Shown here: in pieces, positions 27,037 through 35,418 of the stretch
How positions within the stretch are numbered: position 1 is the first letter of the stretch
Layout of the letters: the number at the start of each line of letters is the position of its first letter
Source of the DNA: Pseudomonas sp. ATCC PTA-122608
Lineage (GTDB): Bacteria; Pseudomonadota; Gammaproteobacteria; Pseudomonadales; Pseudomonadaceae
Reading direction: 5' to 3'
DNA: 64,000 nucleotides
Assembly (NCBI RefSeq): GCF_001952855.1
Contig: NZ_LPNO01000052.1
Span: 153,844-217,843, forward strand
Program-made: the position numbers and the translations under genes
The notes under the pieces: model-generated
What the model saw: only the letters and a program-made list of their open reading frames with translations
Database searches by the model: none
Told to the model about the DNA's origin: nothing

Positions 27037-28614
27037 TCATTCCCACTCAATCGTCGCCGGCGGCTTGCTCGACACGTCATACGTAACGCGCGAAATACCT
27101 TCGATCTCATTGATGATACGACCGCTGACAGTCTCCAGCAGCTCGTACGGCAGGTGTGCCCAACGGGCGGTCATGAAGTCGATGGTTTCCACTGCACGCA
27201 GGGCAACAACCCAGGCGTAACGACGACCATCGCCTACGACACCAACCGACTTGACTGGCTGGAACACCACGAATGCCTGGCTGACCTTGTGGTACCAGTC
27301 GGCCTTGCGCAGCTCTTCGATGAAGATGTGGTCGGCGCGACGCAGCAGGTCGGCGTATTCTTTCTTCACTTCACCGAGGATCCGCACGCCCAGGCCCGGG
27401 CCCGGGAATGGGTGGCGGTAGACCATGTCGTACGGCAGGCCCAATTCCAGGCCCAGACGACGGACTTCGTCCTTGAACAGTTCGCGCAGTGGTTCTACCA
27501 GCTTGAGGTTCATTTCCTCAGGCAGGCCGCCCACGTTGTGGTGGGACTTGATCACGTGGGCCTTGCCGCTCTTGGCGCCAGCCGACTCGATCACGTCCGG
27601 GTAGATGGTGCCTTGGGCGAGGTACTTGATGTTGTCCAGGCTGTTGGACTGGGCATCGAATACGTCGATGAAGGTGCGACCGATGATCTTGCGCTTCTTC
27701 TCCGGGTCGGACTCGCCAGCCAGGTTGTTCAGGAACTGCTCCTCAGCGTTGGCGCGAATCACCTTGACGCCCATGTTCTCGGCGAACATGGCCATCACTT
27801 GCTCACCTTCGTGCAGGCGCAGCAGGCCGTTGTCGACGAAGACGCAGGTCAGTTGGTCGCCGATGGCCTTGTGCAGCAGGGCTGCAACCACGGAGGAGTC
27901 AACGCCGCCGGACAGGCCCAGCAGGACGTTGTCGGTGCCGACCTGGGCACGGATGTTGGCGATGGCGTCTTCAGCGATTTTCGACGGGGTCCACAGCGCT
28001 TCACAGCCGCAAATGTCGAGGATGAAGCGCGAAAGGATGCGGCCGCCTTGCTTGGTGTGGGTCACTTCCGGGTGGAACTGCACACCGTAGTAGCCGCGCT
28101 CGTCGTTGAACATACCGGCGATCGGGCAGCTCGGGGTGCTGGCCAGGATGTGGAAGTCTTGCGGCATCTTGGTGACCTTGTCACCGTGGCTCATCCACAC
28201 GTCGAGGCCGAACAGGCCGTCGGCGTCGATGTGGTCTTCGATACCGTCCAGCAGGCGGCTCTTGCCGACTACGTCGACACGGGCGTAACCGAATTCACGC
28301 AGCTCGGAACCTTCAACCTTGCCGCCCAGTTGCTCGGCCATGGTCTGCATGCCGTAGCAGATACCGAAGACCGGCACGCCCAGGTCAAATACGGCCTGTG
28401 GGCAACGCGGGCTGTTGGCTTCGTGCACGGACTCGGGGCCGCCGGCGAGAATGACGCCTTTTGGAGCGAATTCGCGAATCGCTTCGTCGTCCATGTCGAA
28501 CGGATGCAGTTCGCAGTACACGCCGATTTCACGCACGCGGCGGGCGATCAGCTGGGTGTACTGGGAACCGAAGTCGAGGATCAGGATGCGGTGGGCGTGA
28601 ATGTCGAGGGCCAT
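27037..28614 (-). CDS. guaA: GMP synthase (glutamine-hydrolysing)
   Basis: A 525-residue enzyme converting XMP to GMP with glutamine and ATP. The class I glutaminase domain has nucleophile C86 (FGICYGMQ) with H181 and E183 (QFHPEVTH). The ATP-pyrophosphatase P-loop is LGLSGGVDSS (232-241). The dimerisation domain ends with IEWE. It follows guaB by 82 bases on the same strand; that gap has a GGGGCTG/CAGCCCC hairpin without a T-run, so both genes are probably in one transcript. Confidence 0.97.
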   Translation of the reverse strand: MALDIHAHRILILDFGSQYTQLIARRVREIGVYCELHPFDMDDEAIREFAPKGVILAGGPESVHEANSPRCPQAVFDLGVPVFGICYGMQTMAEQLGGKVEGSELREFGYARVDVVGKSRLLDGIEDHIDADGLFGLDVWMSHGDKVTKMPQDFHILASTPSCPIAGMFNDERGYYGVQFHPEVTHTKQGGRILSRFILDICGCEALWTPSKIAEDAIANIRAQVGTDNVLLGLSGGVDSSVVAALLHKAIGDQLTCVFVDNGLLRLHEGEQVMAMFAENMGVKVIRANAEEQFLNNLAGESDPEKKRKIIGRTFIDVFDAQSNSLDNIKYLAQGTIYPDVIESAGAKSGKAHVIKSHHNVGGLPEEMNLKLVEPLRELFKDEVRRLGLELGLPYDMVYRHPFPGPGLGVRILGEVKKEYADLLRRADHIFIEELRKADWYHKVSQAFVVFQPVKSVGVVGDGRRYAWVVALRAVETIDFMTARWAHLPYELLETVSGRIINEIEGISRVTYDVSSKPPATIEWE

Positions 28615-28696
28615 GAGATCAGTCTCGTCTAATGAATCAGAAACAACTCGGGGCTGAATAAGACAGCCCCGGTTACTTAACTATTTGCTGGAAGCA

Positions 28697-30166
28697 TCAA
28701 CCTACGCGGTAGTTTGGCGCTTCCTTGGTGATCTGTACGTCGTGGACGTGGGACTCGGCCATACCGGCACCGGTGATCCGCACGAACTCAGGCTTGGTGC
28801 GCATTTCTTCGATGTCGGCGCTGCCGGTGTAGCCCATCGAGGAACGCAGGCCGCCCATCAGTTGATGGATGATGGCGCTCAGGGTGCCCTTGTACGGAAC
28901 ACGCCCTTCAATGCCTTCCGGTACCAGCTTCTCGGCGCCCGCGGAGGAGTCCTGGAAGTAACGGTCGGAAGAGCCTTGAGCCTGGGACATGGCGCCCAGG
29001 GAACCCATGCCACGGTAAGCCTTGTACGAACGACCCTGGAACAGTTCGATCTCGCCTGGTGCTTCTTCAGTACCGGCGAACATCGAGCCCATCATCACGC
29101 AGGAAGCACCCGCTACGATGGCCTTGGACAGGTCACCGGAGAAACGGATGCCGCCGTCGGCGATCAACGGTACGCCAGTGCCTTCAAGGGCAGCGGCGAC
29201 GTTGGCGATGGCGCTGATTTGCGGCACGCCTACACCGGCCACGATACGGGTGGTGCAGATCGAACCAGGGCCGATACCGACCTTGACTGCATCAGCACCG
29301 GCTTCGGCCAGGGCCTTGGCGGCAGCGCCGGTGGCAATGTTGCCGCCGATCACTTGCACGTCAGGGAAGTTCTGTTTGACCCAGCGAACGCGGTCGATCA
29401 CGCCTTTGGAGTGACCGTGGGCAGTGTCGACCACCACCACGTCAACACCGGCAGCCACCAGGGCCGCTACACGGTCACCGGTGTCTTTACCGGTACCGAC
29501 CGCAGCGCCTACGCGCAGACGACCTTGGTCATCCTTGCTGGCCAGCGGGTAAGCCTTGGCTTTTTCGATGTCGTTGACGGTCATCATGCCCTTAAGGGCG
29601 AATTTGTCGTCGACGATCAGTACGCGTTCAATGCGGTGCTTGTGCAACAGCTCACGAGCGTCGTCCTTGTCCGCGCCTTCCATGACAGTGACCAGGCGCT
29701 CTTTAGGCGTCATCACTTCGCGGACGGTGATTTCAAGACGGTTCTCGAAACGCACGTCACGGGAAGTGACGATGCCGACCAGGTCGCCATCGTGCAGTAC
29801 CGGAACGCCGGAGATGTTGTGCAGGCGGGTCAGGTCGAACAGGTCACGAACGGTGGCATCGGCCTCGATGGTGATCGGGTCCTTGACCACACCGGCTTCG
29901 TAACGCTTGACCTTGCGAACTTCGGCAGCTTGCTGCTCGATGGTCATGTTCTTGTGGATGATGCCGATGCCGCCTTCCTGAGCCATGGCAATTGCCAAAC
30001 GGGCTTCGGTGACGGTGTCCATGGCAGCGGAAACCAGAGGAATATTCAGCTCGATGCCACGGGTTAGGCGGGTCTTGAGACTGACTTCGTTAGGAAGCAC
30101 CTCGGAATAACCGGGCACTAGGAGAATGTCGTCGAATGTCAGAGCTTCTTGGCTGATACGCAGCAT
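28697..30166 (-). CDS. guaB: IMP dehydrogenase
   Basis: A 489-residue enzyme oxidising IMP to XMP with NAD, the committed step of GMP synthesis. The barrel is interrupted by two CBS domains (about 93-205). The catalytic cysteine is C304 in GPGSICTTRIVAGVG. The frame is open upstream, but the ATG at 30166 (MLRISQEALTFDDILLVPGY) is the normal start. A strong promoter lies about 40 bases upstream. Confidence 0.97.
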   Translation of the reverse strand: MLRISQEALTFDDILLVPGYSEVLPNEVSLKTRLTRGIELNIPLVSAAMDTVTEARLAIAMAQEGGIGIIHKNMTIEQQAAEVRKVKRYEAGVVKDPITIEADATVRDLFDLTRLHNISGVPVLHDGDLVGIVTSRDVRFENRLEITVREVMTPKERLVTVMEGADKDDARELLHKHRIERVLIVDDKFALKGMMTVNDIEKAKAYPLASKDDQGRLRVGAAVGTGKDTGDRVAALVAAGVDVVVVDTAHGHSKGVIDRVRWVKQNFPDVQVIGGNIATGAAAKALAEAGADAVKVGIGPGSICTTRIVAGVGVPQISAIANVAAALEGTGVPLIADGGIRFSGDLSKAIVAGASCVMMGSMFAGTEEAPGEIELFQGRSYKAYRGMGSLGAMSQAQGSSDRYFQDSSAGAEKLVPEGIEGRVPYKGTLSAIIHQLMGGLRSSMGYTGSADIEEMRTKPEFVRITGAGMAESHVHDVQITKEAPNYRVG

Positions 30167-30202
30167 CGCGGGGGCTCCCGAGCGGGAAAATGGAAGCGCG
30201 CC

Positions 30203-30231
30203 ATTATAGTCAGACACCCCCTCGGGTTCAA
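30203..30231 (-). promoter_or_regulatory. Sigma-70 promoter of guaB
   Basis: On the minus strand TTGAAC (30226-30231) and a perfect TATAAT (30203-30208) are separated by 17 bases. The predicted start is about 30 bases before the guaB ATG. Confidence 0.75.
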
Positions 30232-30286
30232 TGTAAAACTCTGACAAACTTGGTAATACTGATAGATGGATGATTTTTTCAACACT

Positions 30287-30408
30287 GATCGTTCCCACGC
30301 TCTGCGTGGGAATGCCGCTTTGGGCGCTCCGCGTCCTGCAGGCGCTGCATGCCAGGGCGACGCGGAGCGTCACGGGAAGCGTTCCCACGCGGGAGCGTGG
30401 GAACGATC
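30287..30408. repeat. Different palindromic repeat family (GATCGTTCCCACGC type)
   Basis: The ends GATCGTTCCCACGCT (30287-30301) and AGCGTGGGAACGATC (30394-30408) are perfectly complementary, with inner arms GCGCTCCGCGTC and GACGCGGAGCG. The sequence is unrelated to the other REPs in the window. It lies upstream of the guaB promoter and beside the 3' end of the 30417 gene. Confidence 0.82.
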
Positions 30409-30416
30409 ACATCGGA

Positions 30417-30965
30417 TTAAAGTTCGACTTTGACCCAACTCATCTTCTGGTCCAGCCAGTCGGCAAATTCGTCGATAAAACTCTGCTTGAACCCCGCCTC
30501 CGCCCAGTTATTGAAGATAAATCCCAGGTTGGAAAAGCCGCATTCCTGCAGGAACAGGAAGCCATTGATGTCGTCTTCATGCCCACACAGCGGGCAGGTG
30601 AAGTTATCGGTGTGGCCGGGCATCCAGTCTTCCAGGCTTTCGAACAGTGCTTCGCCGACTTCCTTGAGGCATTCGGGGCAGCCGGCTTCTTCGAGAAAGC
30701 CCTTGGCCGGGGTGTAGATGCAGCGCTTGTAGATGATCTCCAGGCCGTTGATCGGCTCGTTGAACGGCAGCGCATCGGGATGCAGCACCACGGCGCGGGC
30801 ACCGTCGGCCAGGGCGTAGCCCATGCGGTTGCCGGTGCGCCCGCAGGTGGTGAGTTCTTCCTTGACGATGTTCTTGCGCACCAGCCAGCGCACAATCGCC
30901 CGGGCGCGGGGTTCGTGGACGGGCAAGGTGGAGATCTTGGGGACAAGGATGCTTTGGGAGTTCAT
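30417..30965 (-). CDS. Conserved protein of unknown function with a C-terminal zinc-ribbon-like cysteine set
   Basis: A 182-residue cytoplasmic protein. It has CPEC at 96-99 and CPLC at 124-127, a probable zinc ribbon, between a helical N-terminus (RARAIVRWLVRKNIVKEELT) and a C-terminal FNNWAEAGF-FADWLDQ segment. Homologues in pseudomonads are often labelled 'sugar ABC transporter ATPase', but no Walker A, Walker B or ABC signature is present, so that label looks wrong. It is flanked by two different REP elements and seems to be a single-gene unit. Confidence 0.8.
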   Translation of the reverse strand: MNSQSILVPKISTLPVHEPRARAIVRWLVRKNIVKEELTTCGRTGNRMGYALADGARAVVLHPDALPFNEPINGLEIIYKRCIYTPAKGFLEEAGCPECLKEVGEALFESLEDWMPGHTDNFTCPLCGHEDDINGFLFLQECGFSNLGFIFNNWAEAGFKQSFIDEFADWLDQKMSWVKVEL

Positions 30966-31000
30966 GGTGCCTGGGTGTCCTGCGGTGTGGCTTCTGACGC

Positions 31001-31085
31001 CTTCGCGAGCAAGCCCGCTCCCACATTCGACCGCGTTCCTACAGGATAAATGCAGTCGAATGTGGGAGCGGGCTTGCTCGCGAAG
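31001..31085. repeat. REPIN (paired inverted REP sequences)
   Basis: Perfect 30-base arms at 31001-31030 and 31056-31085 of the main REP family. It lies between the zinc-ribbon gene and the TauE-like gene. Confidence 0.9.
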
Positions 31086-31126
31086 AGGCCCTAAAGCCCG
31101 GCAGCTTAATCCCTGACACCCACAGG

Positions 31127-31894
31127 TCAAGTACTCAAGTAACGGGCAATCAGTGCAATGCCGCTGGCCAGCACCAGCCAGGTCACCAACCGCACGAACG
31201 CCTCGCGGGACATGCGCAGGGTCAGCCTCCGGCCCGCCCACAGCCCTAGCGCCATGGCCGGCAACAGGCACACCGCCAACATCAACAAGGGTAGCTCGGC
31301 ATACACGCCCGCGATCAAAAACAGGCTCAGGCGCACCACCGTGCTGCAACTGATCAAGGCACTCTGGGTCGCCCGCGCGCCATCCTTGGGCAAACGGCTG
31401 TTGAGGTAGATCGCATATAAAAAGCCGCCGCTGCCGAACAACGCCCCGAACAACCCGCCCACAACGCCCATGGGAATCGCCCAACCGGCCGCCAGTTGCG
31501 TGGGTTTGGCCTTCACCGCCAGGCTGTAGATCGCATAGGCACTGATAAACAGCCCCATCAACAGCAGCAATAAATCGGAGTGCAGGTTGAGCAGGAAGAT
31601 CACCCCCAGGGTGCAGCCAATCGCCATGCACGGCAGCAGCCTCAGCAATTCCGGTTTCACCACATCCCGCCGCGATTGCAGGAGGTTGCCAAAGGCCGCG
31701 ACAAAATCCAGCAGCACCAGCAACGGGATGATCTTCGACAGCGGCATGAACAGAATCAGGATCGGCCCCGCCACCAGCGCAGTACCAAAACCGGCGATAC
31801 CAAATACGATATAGGCCAGGGCAATCGCCACGCCGATCACCAGCCAGTCAACACCGCCAAACGACCAATGACTCAACAGTTCGACCGGGCTCAT
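31127..31894 (-). CDS. Sulfite exporter TauE/SafE family membrane protein
   Basis: A 255-residue integral membrane protein with about eight hydrophobic segments and the two repeats typical of TauE/SafE: IVFGIAGFGTALVAGPILIL in the first half and GGLFGALFGSGGFLYAIYL in the second. Family members are proposed to export sulfite, sulfoacetate or other small organic anions; the substrate here is unknown. It is divergent from a LysR regulator, which probably controls it. Confidence 0.87.
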   Translation of the reverse strand: MSPVELLSHWSFGGVDWLVIGVAIALAYIVFGIAGFGTALVAGPILILFMPLSKIIPLLVLLDFVAAFGNLLQSRRDVVKPELLRLLPCMAIGCTLGVIFLLNLHSDLLLLLMGLFISAYAIYSLAVKAKPTQLAAGWAIPMGVVGGLFGALFGSGGFLYAIYLNSRLPKDGARATQSALISCSTVVRLSLFLIAGVYAELPLLMLAVCLLPAMALGLWAGRRLTLRMSREAFVRLVTWLVLASGIALIARYLST

Positions 31895-31930
31895 GACGTA
31901 TTCCTTATTGGAGATGCCATCACTTTAGCC

Positions 31931-31952
31931 ATTAGCCAGGGTTGCGACTAAT
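31931..31952. promoter_or_regulatory. LysR-type inverted repeat between the exporter and regulator genes
   Basis: ATTAG (31931-31935) and CTAAT (31948-31952) form an inverted repeat with a 12-base spacer in the 98-base divergent gap. The T-N11-A core is typical of LysR boxes. Assignment to the adjacent LysR protein is inference. Confidence 0.5.
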
Positions 31953-31992
31953 ATCTTCAAAGCTCGTTACCCATCTCGAAAAGGCATGACTT

Positions 31993-32883
31993 GTGATTTC
32001 TACCCGGCAGTTGCGTTACTTCGTCGAAATCGCCGAGAGCGGCAGCTTCAGCGCGGCGGCCGAGCGGCTGTTTGTAGCGCAATCGGCCCTCAGCCGGCAG
32101 ATTAAGGAGCTGGAAAACCTGCTGCAAACGCCCTTGTTCGAACGCACCGCACGCCAGCCACGGCTAACGGCTGCGGGCGAGGCGTTTTACCCACGGGCAC
32201 GCAACCTGCTGGGCGAACTGCTCAAAGCCAGTGAAATGGCGACGCAAGTGGGCAATGGCCAACTCGGCACGCTGCGGATGAGCCATTCGAGCACGGTGCC
32301 GATGAGTGGCCGCCTGCTGCGCGGCATCGGTGCCTGGCTGGAGCAATGCCCGGGCGTGTCGATGGACATCGTCAAACTGTCCTCCGAAGCCCAGCTGGAA
32401 GAAATCGCCGACGGTCGGCTGGAGATCGGGCTGTTGCGCTTGCCGGTGTTGCGCCAGCGCGAAGGCGTGCGCATCGTGCCGTTATATAGCGAGCGGCTGT
32501 TGCTGGCCGTGCCGCCGAATCACCGGTTGGCCGGGCACACATCCGGTATCGATTTGGCGCAACTGAAGAACGAAGCGTTTATCTCTATCCCTCACCCCCA
32601 GCGCGGTGGGCTGAGTTACCTGTCAGCCGAGTTGTGCATGCGTGCAGGATTTTTCCCCAAGGCCGCCCGAGTGATGTCGCGCAAGACCACGCAATTGCAG
32701 CTGATCCAGGCCGGATTCGGGATTGCCCTGCTGCCGGAGTCGATGCAGGACATTGCGCCGGCCAGCATTCAGTTTCTGCCCCTGGCCGATCCCGATTGCC
32801 AAAGCACTGTCGCCCTCGCCTGCCAGCAAACGCCGAGCGCGCTGGTGGAGCAGTTCTGTCAAACCCTGCACGAATGCCTATAA
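31993..32883 (+). CDS. LysR-family transcriptional regulator
   Basis: A 296-residue regulator with an N-terminal winged helix (MISTRQLRYFVEIAESGSFS, AAERLFVAQSALSRQIKELE) and a periplasmic-binding-like effector domain from about residue 90. It starts at a GTG (31993). It is divergent from the TauE/SafE gene, the usual arrangement of a regulator and its target. It ends 10 bases before xseA, so xseA may be partly read from this transcript. Confidence 0.9.
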   Translation: MISTRQLRYFVEIAESGSFSAAAERLFVAQSALSRQIKELENLLQTPLFERTARQPRLTAAGEAFYPRARNLLGELLKASEMATQVGNGQLGTLRMSHSSTVPMSGRLLRGIGAWLEQCPGVSMDIVKLSSEAQLEEIADGRLEIGLLRLPVLRQREGVRIVPLYSERLLLAVPPNHRLAGHTSGIDLAQLKNEAFISIPHPQRGGLSYLSAELCMRAGFFPKAARVMSRKTTQLQLIQAGFGIALLPESMQDIAPASIQFLPLADPDCQSTVALACQQTPSALVEQFCQTLHECL

Positions 32884-32893
32884 ACTGCCGCCC

Positions 32894-34273
32894 ATGATTA
32901 AAGATCCCTTTGCCCGTCTGGGCCTGGACCGCGAAGTCCTGACTGTCAGCCAGCTCAACGGCCGTGCGCGGGTGTTGCTGGAAGACGTGTTCACCAATAT
33001 CTGGGTTGAAGGCGAGATCTCCAACCTCGCCCGCCCGGCCTCCGGCCACGTATACTTCACCCTCAAGGACAGCGGCGCCCAAGTGCGTTGTGCGCTGTTC
33101 CGGCAGAATGCCGCACGGGTGCGCCAGGCGTTGAAAGACGGCCTGGCGGTGAAGGTACGGGGCAAGGTCTCGCTGTTTGAGGGCCGTGGCGACTATCAGC
33201 TGATTCTCGACACGGTGGAGCCGGCCGGTGACGGCGCACTGCGCCTGGCCTTCGACGCGCTGAAGGAAAAACTTAGCGCCGAAGGCCTGTTCAGTGCCGA
33301 GCGCAAGGTGCCGCTGCCCGCACACCCACGACGCATCGGGATTATCAGCTCGCCCACCGGCGCGGTGATTCGCGACATCATCAGCGTGTTCCGCCGCCGG
33401 GCGCCCAACGTGGAACTGACGCTGATCCCGACAGCCGTGCAAGGTCGTGAAGCCGTGGCGCAGATCGTCCGCGCGCTGAAGCTGGCCGATGCACGTGGCT
33501 TCGACGCGCTGATCCTGGCCCGTGGCGGCGGCTCGCTGGAAGACCTCTGGTGCTTCAACGAAGAAGCCGTGGCGCGTGCCGTGGACGCCTGCGTGACGCC
33601 CATCGTCAGCGCCGTTGGCCATGAGACCGATGTGTCGATCAGCGACTTTGTCGCCGACGTACGCGCCCCTACCCCCTCCGCCGCTGCCGAGCTGTTAGCG
33701 CCGGACTCCAGTCACCTGGCTCGCCAAGTAGAGAATCTGCACCGCCGCCTGGTGATGCTGATGCGCAACCGCCTGACCCACGACCGCCTGCGCCTGGAAG
33801 GCATGGCCCGTCGCCTGCGTCACCCGGGCGAACGCCTGCGCCAGCAAGCCCAGCGCCTCGACGACCTGGACATGCGCCTGCGCCGTGCCTTCGAACGCAG
33901 CCTCAACACCCGTCGCGAACGGCTGATCCGCCTCGAAACCCGCCTCGCCGGCCAGCATCCTGGCCGTCAATTGACGCTGCTGCGCCAACGCCTGGACAGC
34001 CTCGCCGAACGCCTGCCCCGCGCCATGCGCGAAGGCCTCAAGGCCCGTCGCCTGCAACTGCAAAGCCAGGTGCAAACGCTGCACGTGGTCAGCCCGCTGG
34101 CTACTCTCGGACGCGGCTACAGCATCCTGCTCGACGAGCGCGGCCAGGCAATACGCAACGCCGCGCAAACCCACACCGGCCAGCGCCTGACCGCGCGCCT
34201 CGGTGAAGGCCAATTGCAAGTGCGGGTGGAAGACAACCACCTGACGCCCGTCACCCTCTCGTTACTGGATTGA
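32894..34273 (+). CDS. xseA: Exodeoxyribonuclease VII large subunit
   Basis: A 459-residue nuclease subunit. The N-terminal OB fold reads LTVSQLNGRARVLLEDVFTN, then WVEGEISNLARPASGHVYFT. The central domain has IGIISSPTGAVIRDI, LARGGGSLEDLWCFNEE and VSAVGHETDVSISDFVAD. The long helical C-terminus ends with VVSPLATLGRGYSIL. Together with XseB (not in the window) it degrades single-stranded DNA. The M23 peptidase gene begins four bases after the stop. Confidence 0.96.
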   Translation: MIKDPFARLGLDREVLTVSQLNGRARVLLEDVFTNIWVEGEISNLARPASGHVYFTLKDSGAQVRCALFRQNAARVRQALKDGLAVKVRGKVSLFEGRGDYQLILDTVEPAGDGALRLAFDALKEKLSAEGLFSAERKVPLPAHPRRIGIISSPTGAVIRDIISVFRRRAPNVELTLIPTAVQGREAVAQIVRALKLADARGFDALILARGGGSLEDLWCFNEEAVARAVDACVTPIVSAVGHETDVSISDFVADVRAPTPSAAAELLAPDSSHLARQVENLHRRLVMLMRNRLTHDRLRLEGMARRLRHPGERLRQQAQRLDDLDMRLRRAFERSLNTRRERLIRLETRLAGQHPGRQLTLLRQRLDSLAERLPRAMREGLKARRLQLQSQVQTLHVVSPLATLGRGYSILLDERGQAIRNAAQTHTGQRLTARLGEGQLQVRVEDNHLTPVTLSLLD

Positions 34274-34276
34274 TTG

Positions 34277-35098
34277 ATGCCACGCTTTTTAAGTTTGTTG
34301 ATGCTGTTGTGCCTGACCTTCAATGCCCATGCCGATAGCTACATCACTCGCTTGCTGAACAAGCCGGTACCCGGTGGCGTCGCAGTGGTCGACCTCGGCA
34401 CTTCGGCGACGGCGCCCAAAGCCACCTACCTGAACCGGCCAGTGCTGGTGGTGAAGGAACAGAACAACTGGCTGGCGATTGTCGGTATCCCGCTGACGGT
34501 CAAACCCGGCACCCAACGAATCACCAGCGGTGCGCAGAACCTGCCGTTTGTCGTGGGGTTCAAGAAATACCCCGAGCAGCACATCACCCTGAAGAACAAA
34601 AGCCAGGTGAACCCGGACCCGGCGCAGCTCAAACGCATCGAGGGCGAGCTGGCGGTCCAGCTCAAGGCCTATCGCAGCTTCAGCCCGAACACGCCGAGCA
34701 ACCTGCTGCTGGACAAGCCGGTGAACGGGCCGCTGTCGAGCAAGTTCGGCGTACGACGTTTCTTCAATGGCGAGGAGCGTAATCCGCATTCGGGCCTGGA
34801 CTTTGCCGTGGGCGCCGGAACGCCGATCAAGACCCCGGCGGCGGGCAAGGTGATTCTGACCGGTAACTACTTCTTCAACGGCAACACCGTGTTTGTCGAC
34901 CATGGCCAGGGCTTTATCAGCATGTTCTGCCATATGTCGAAGATTGATGTGAGCGTTGGCCAGCAACTGGCCCGTGGTGCGGTAGTGGGCAAGGTCGGTT
35001 CCACCGGCCGGGCGACCGGGCCGCATATGCATTGGAACATCAGCCTGAACGACGCACGGGTGGATCCGGCGATCTTTATCGGCGCGTTTCAGCCCTGA
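34277..35098 (+). CDS. M23-family metallopeptidase, exported
   Basis: A 273-residue protein with a signal peptide (MPRFLSLLMLLCLTFNAHAD). The C-terminal LytM/peptidase_M23 domain (about 150-270) has the full zinc site: H171 and D175 (HSGLDFAVG) plus H250 and H252 (HMHW). It should be an active periplasmic endopeptidase cutting peptidoglycan cross-links, unlike the degenerate LytM activators. ATG 34277 is preferred over a TTG three bases earlier. It follows xseA at once and is probably co-transcribed. Confidence 0.9.
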   Translation: MPRFLSLLMLLCLTFNAHADSYITRLLNKPVPGGVAVVDLGTSATAPKATYLNRPVLVVKEQNNWLAIVGIPLTVKPGTQRITSGAQNLPFVVGFKKYPEQHITLKNKSQVNPDPAQLKRIEGELAVQLKAYRSFSPNTPSNLLLDKPVNGPLSSKFGVRRFFNGEERNPHSGLDFAVGAGTPIKTPAAGKVILTGNYFFNGNTVFVDHGQGFISMFCHMSKIDVSVGQQLARGAVVGKVGSTGRATGPHMHWNISLNDARVDPAIFIGAFQP

Positions 35099-35253
35099 CG
35101 TTCAATTGCGCACCCGGCAACGGGGGCGCAAACAAAACAACCCTGCGCGCAATTATCAACCATAAAATCTCGTTTTCTTAGCCGATAGAAGAACTTCTCT
35201 CAATTTTTTTCGACTGCTTGCCATCTTTCACCCCGGCGGTTAGGGTTGGACCT

Positions 35254-35331
35254 ATGAAAACCTCTCACACCCTCATTCAGCTCCGCCAGCACCGCAGCCT
35301 GTGCCTCGTCAGCGCACGACTGCCAGGCTGA
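35254..35331 (+). CDS. Putative 25-residue leader peptide upstream of leuA
   Basis: A short frame, ATG 35254 to TGA 35329, lies 87 bases before leuA and has AGGG eight bases upstream. The peptide starts MKTSHTLIQLRQHRSLC and ends SARLPG; it has five leucines in 25 residues. Inverted sequences AGCCTG and CAGGCT lie inside its 3' half, but there is no terminator-like hairpin with a T-run before leuA. It may mediate attenuation or translational control of leuA. The rest of the 320-base gap (35099-35418) shows no other gene. Confidence 0.5.
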   Translation: MKTSHTLIQLRQHRSLCLVSARLPG

Positions 35332-35418
35332 ATCGATCTGCCTCGTCTTCTGCTTTATTCCCAATAACAGTTTTACGGCAGGCCGCCTCTTCTCGGCCCC
35401 TAAACAAAGGATTTCCCG

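Noticed and set aside
28652..28673. GGGGCTG/CAGCCCC hairpin between guaB and guaA as a terminator
   Set aside because: No T-run follows on the minus strand and the two genes normally form one operon.
30417..31631. 404-codon frame extending the zinc-ribbon gene upstream
   Set aside because: The extension crosses a REPIN and the 3' part of the TauE-like gene; the 182-residue start at 30965 matches the expected conserved N-terminus.
35254..35418. Classical leucine attenuator for leuA
   Set aside because: There is a leader ORF but no run of consecutive leucine codons and no terminator hairpin with a T-run before leuA, so only a tentative leader peptide is reported.
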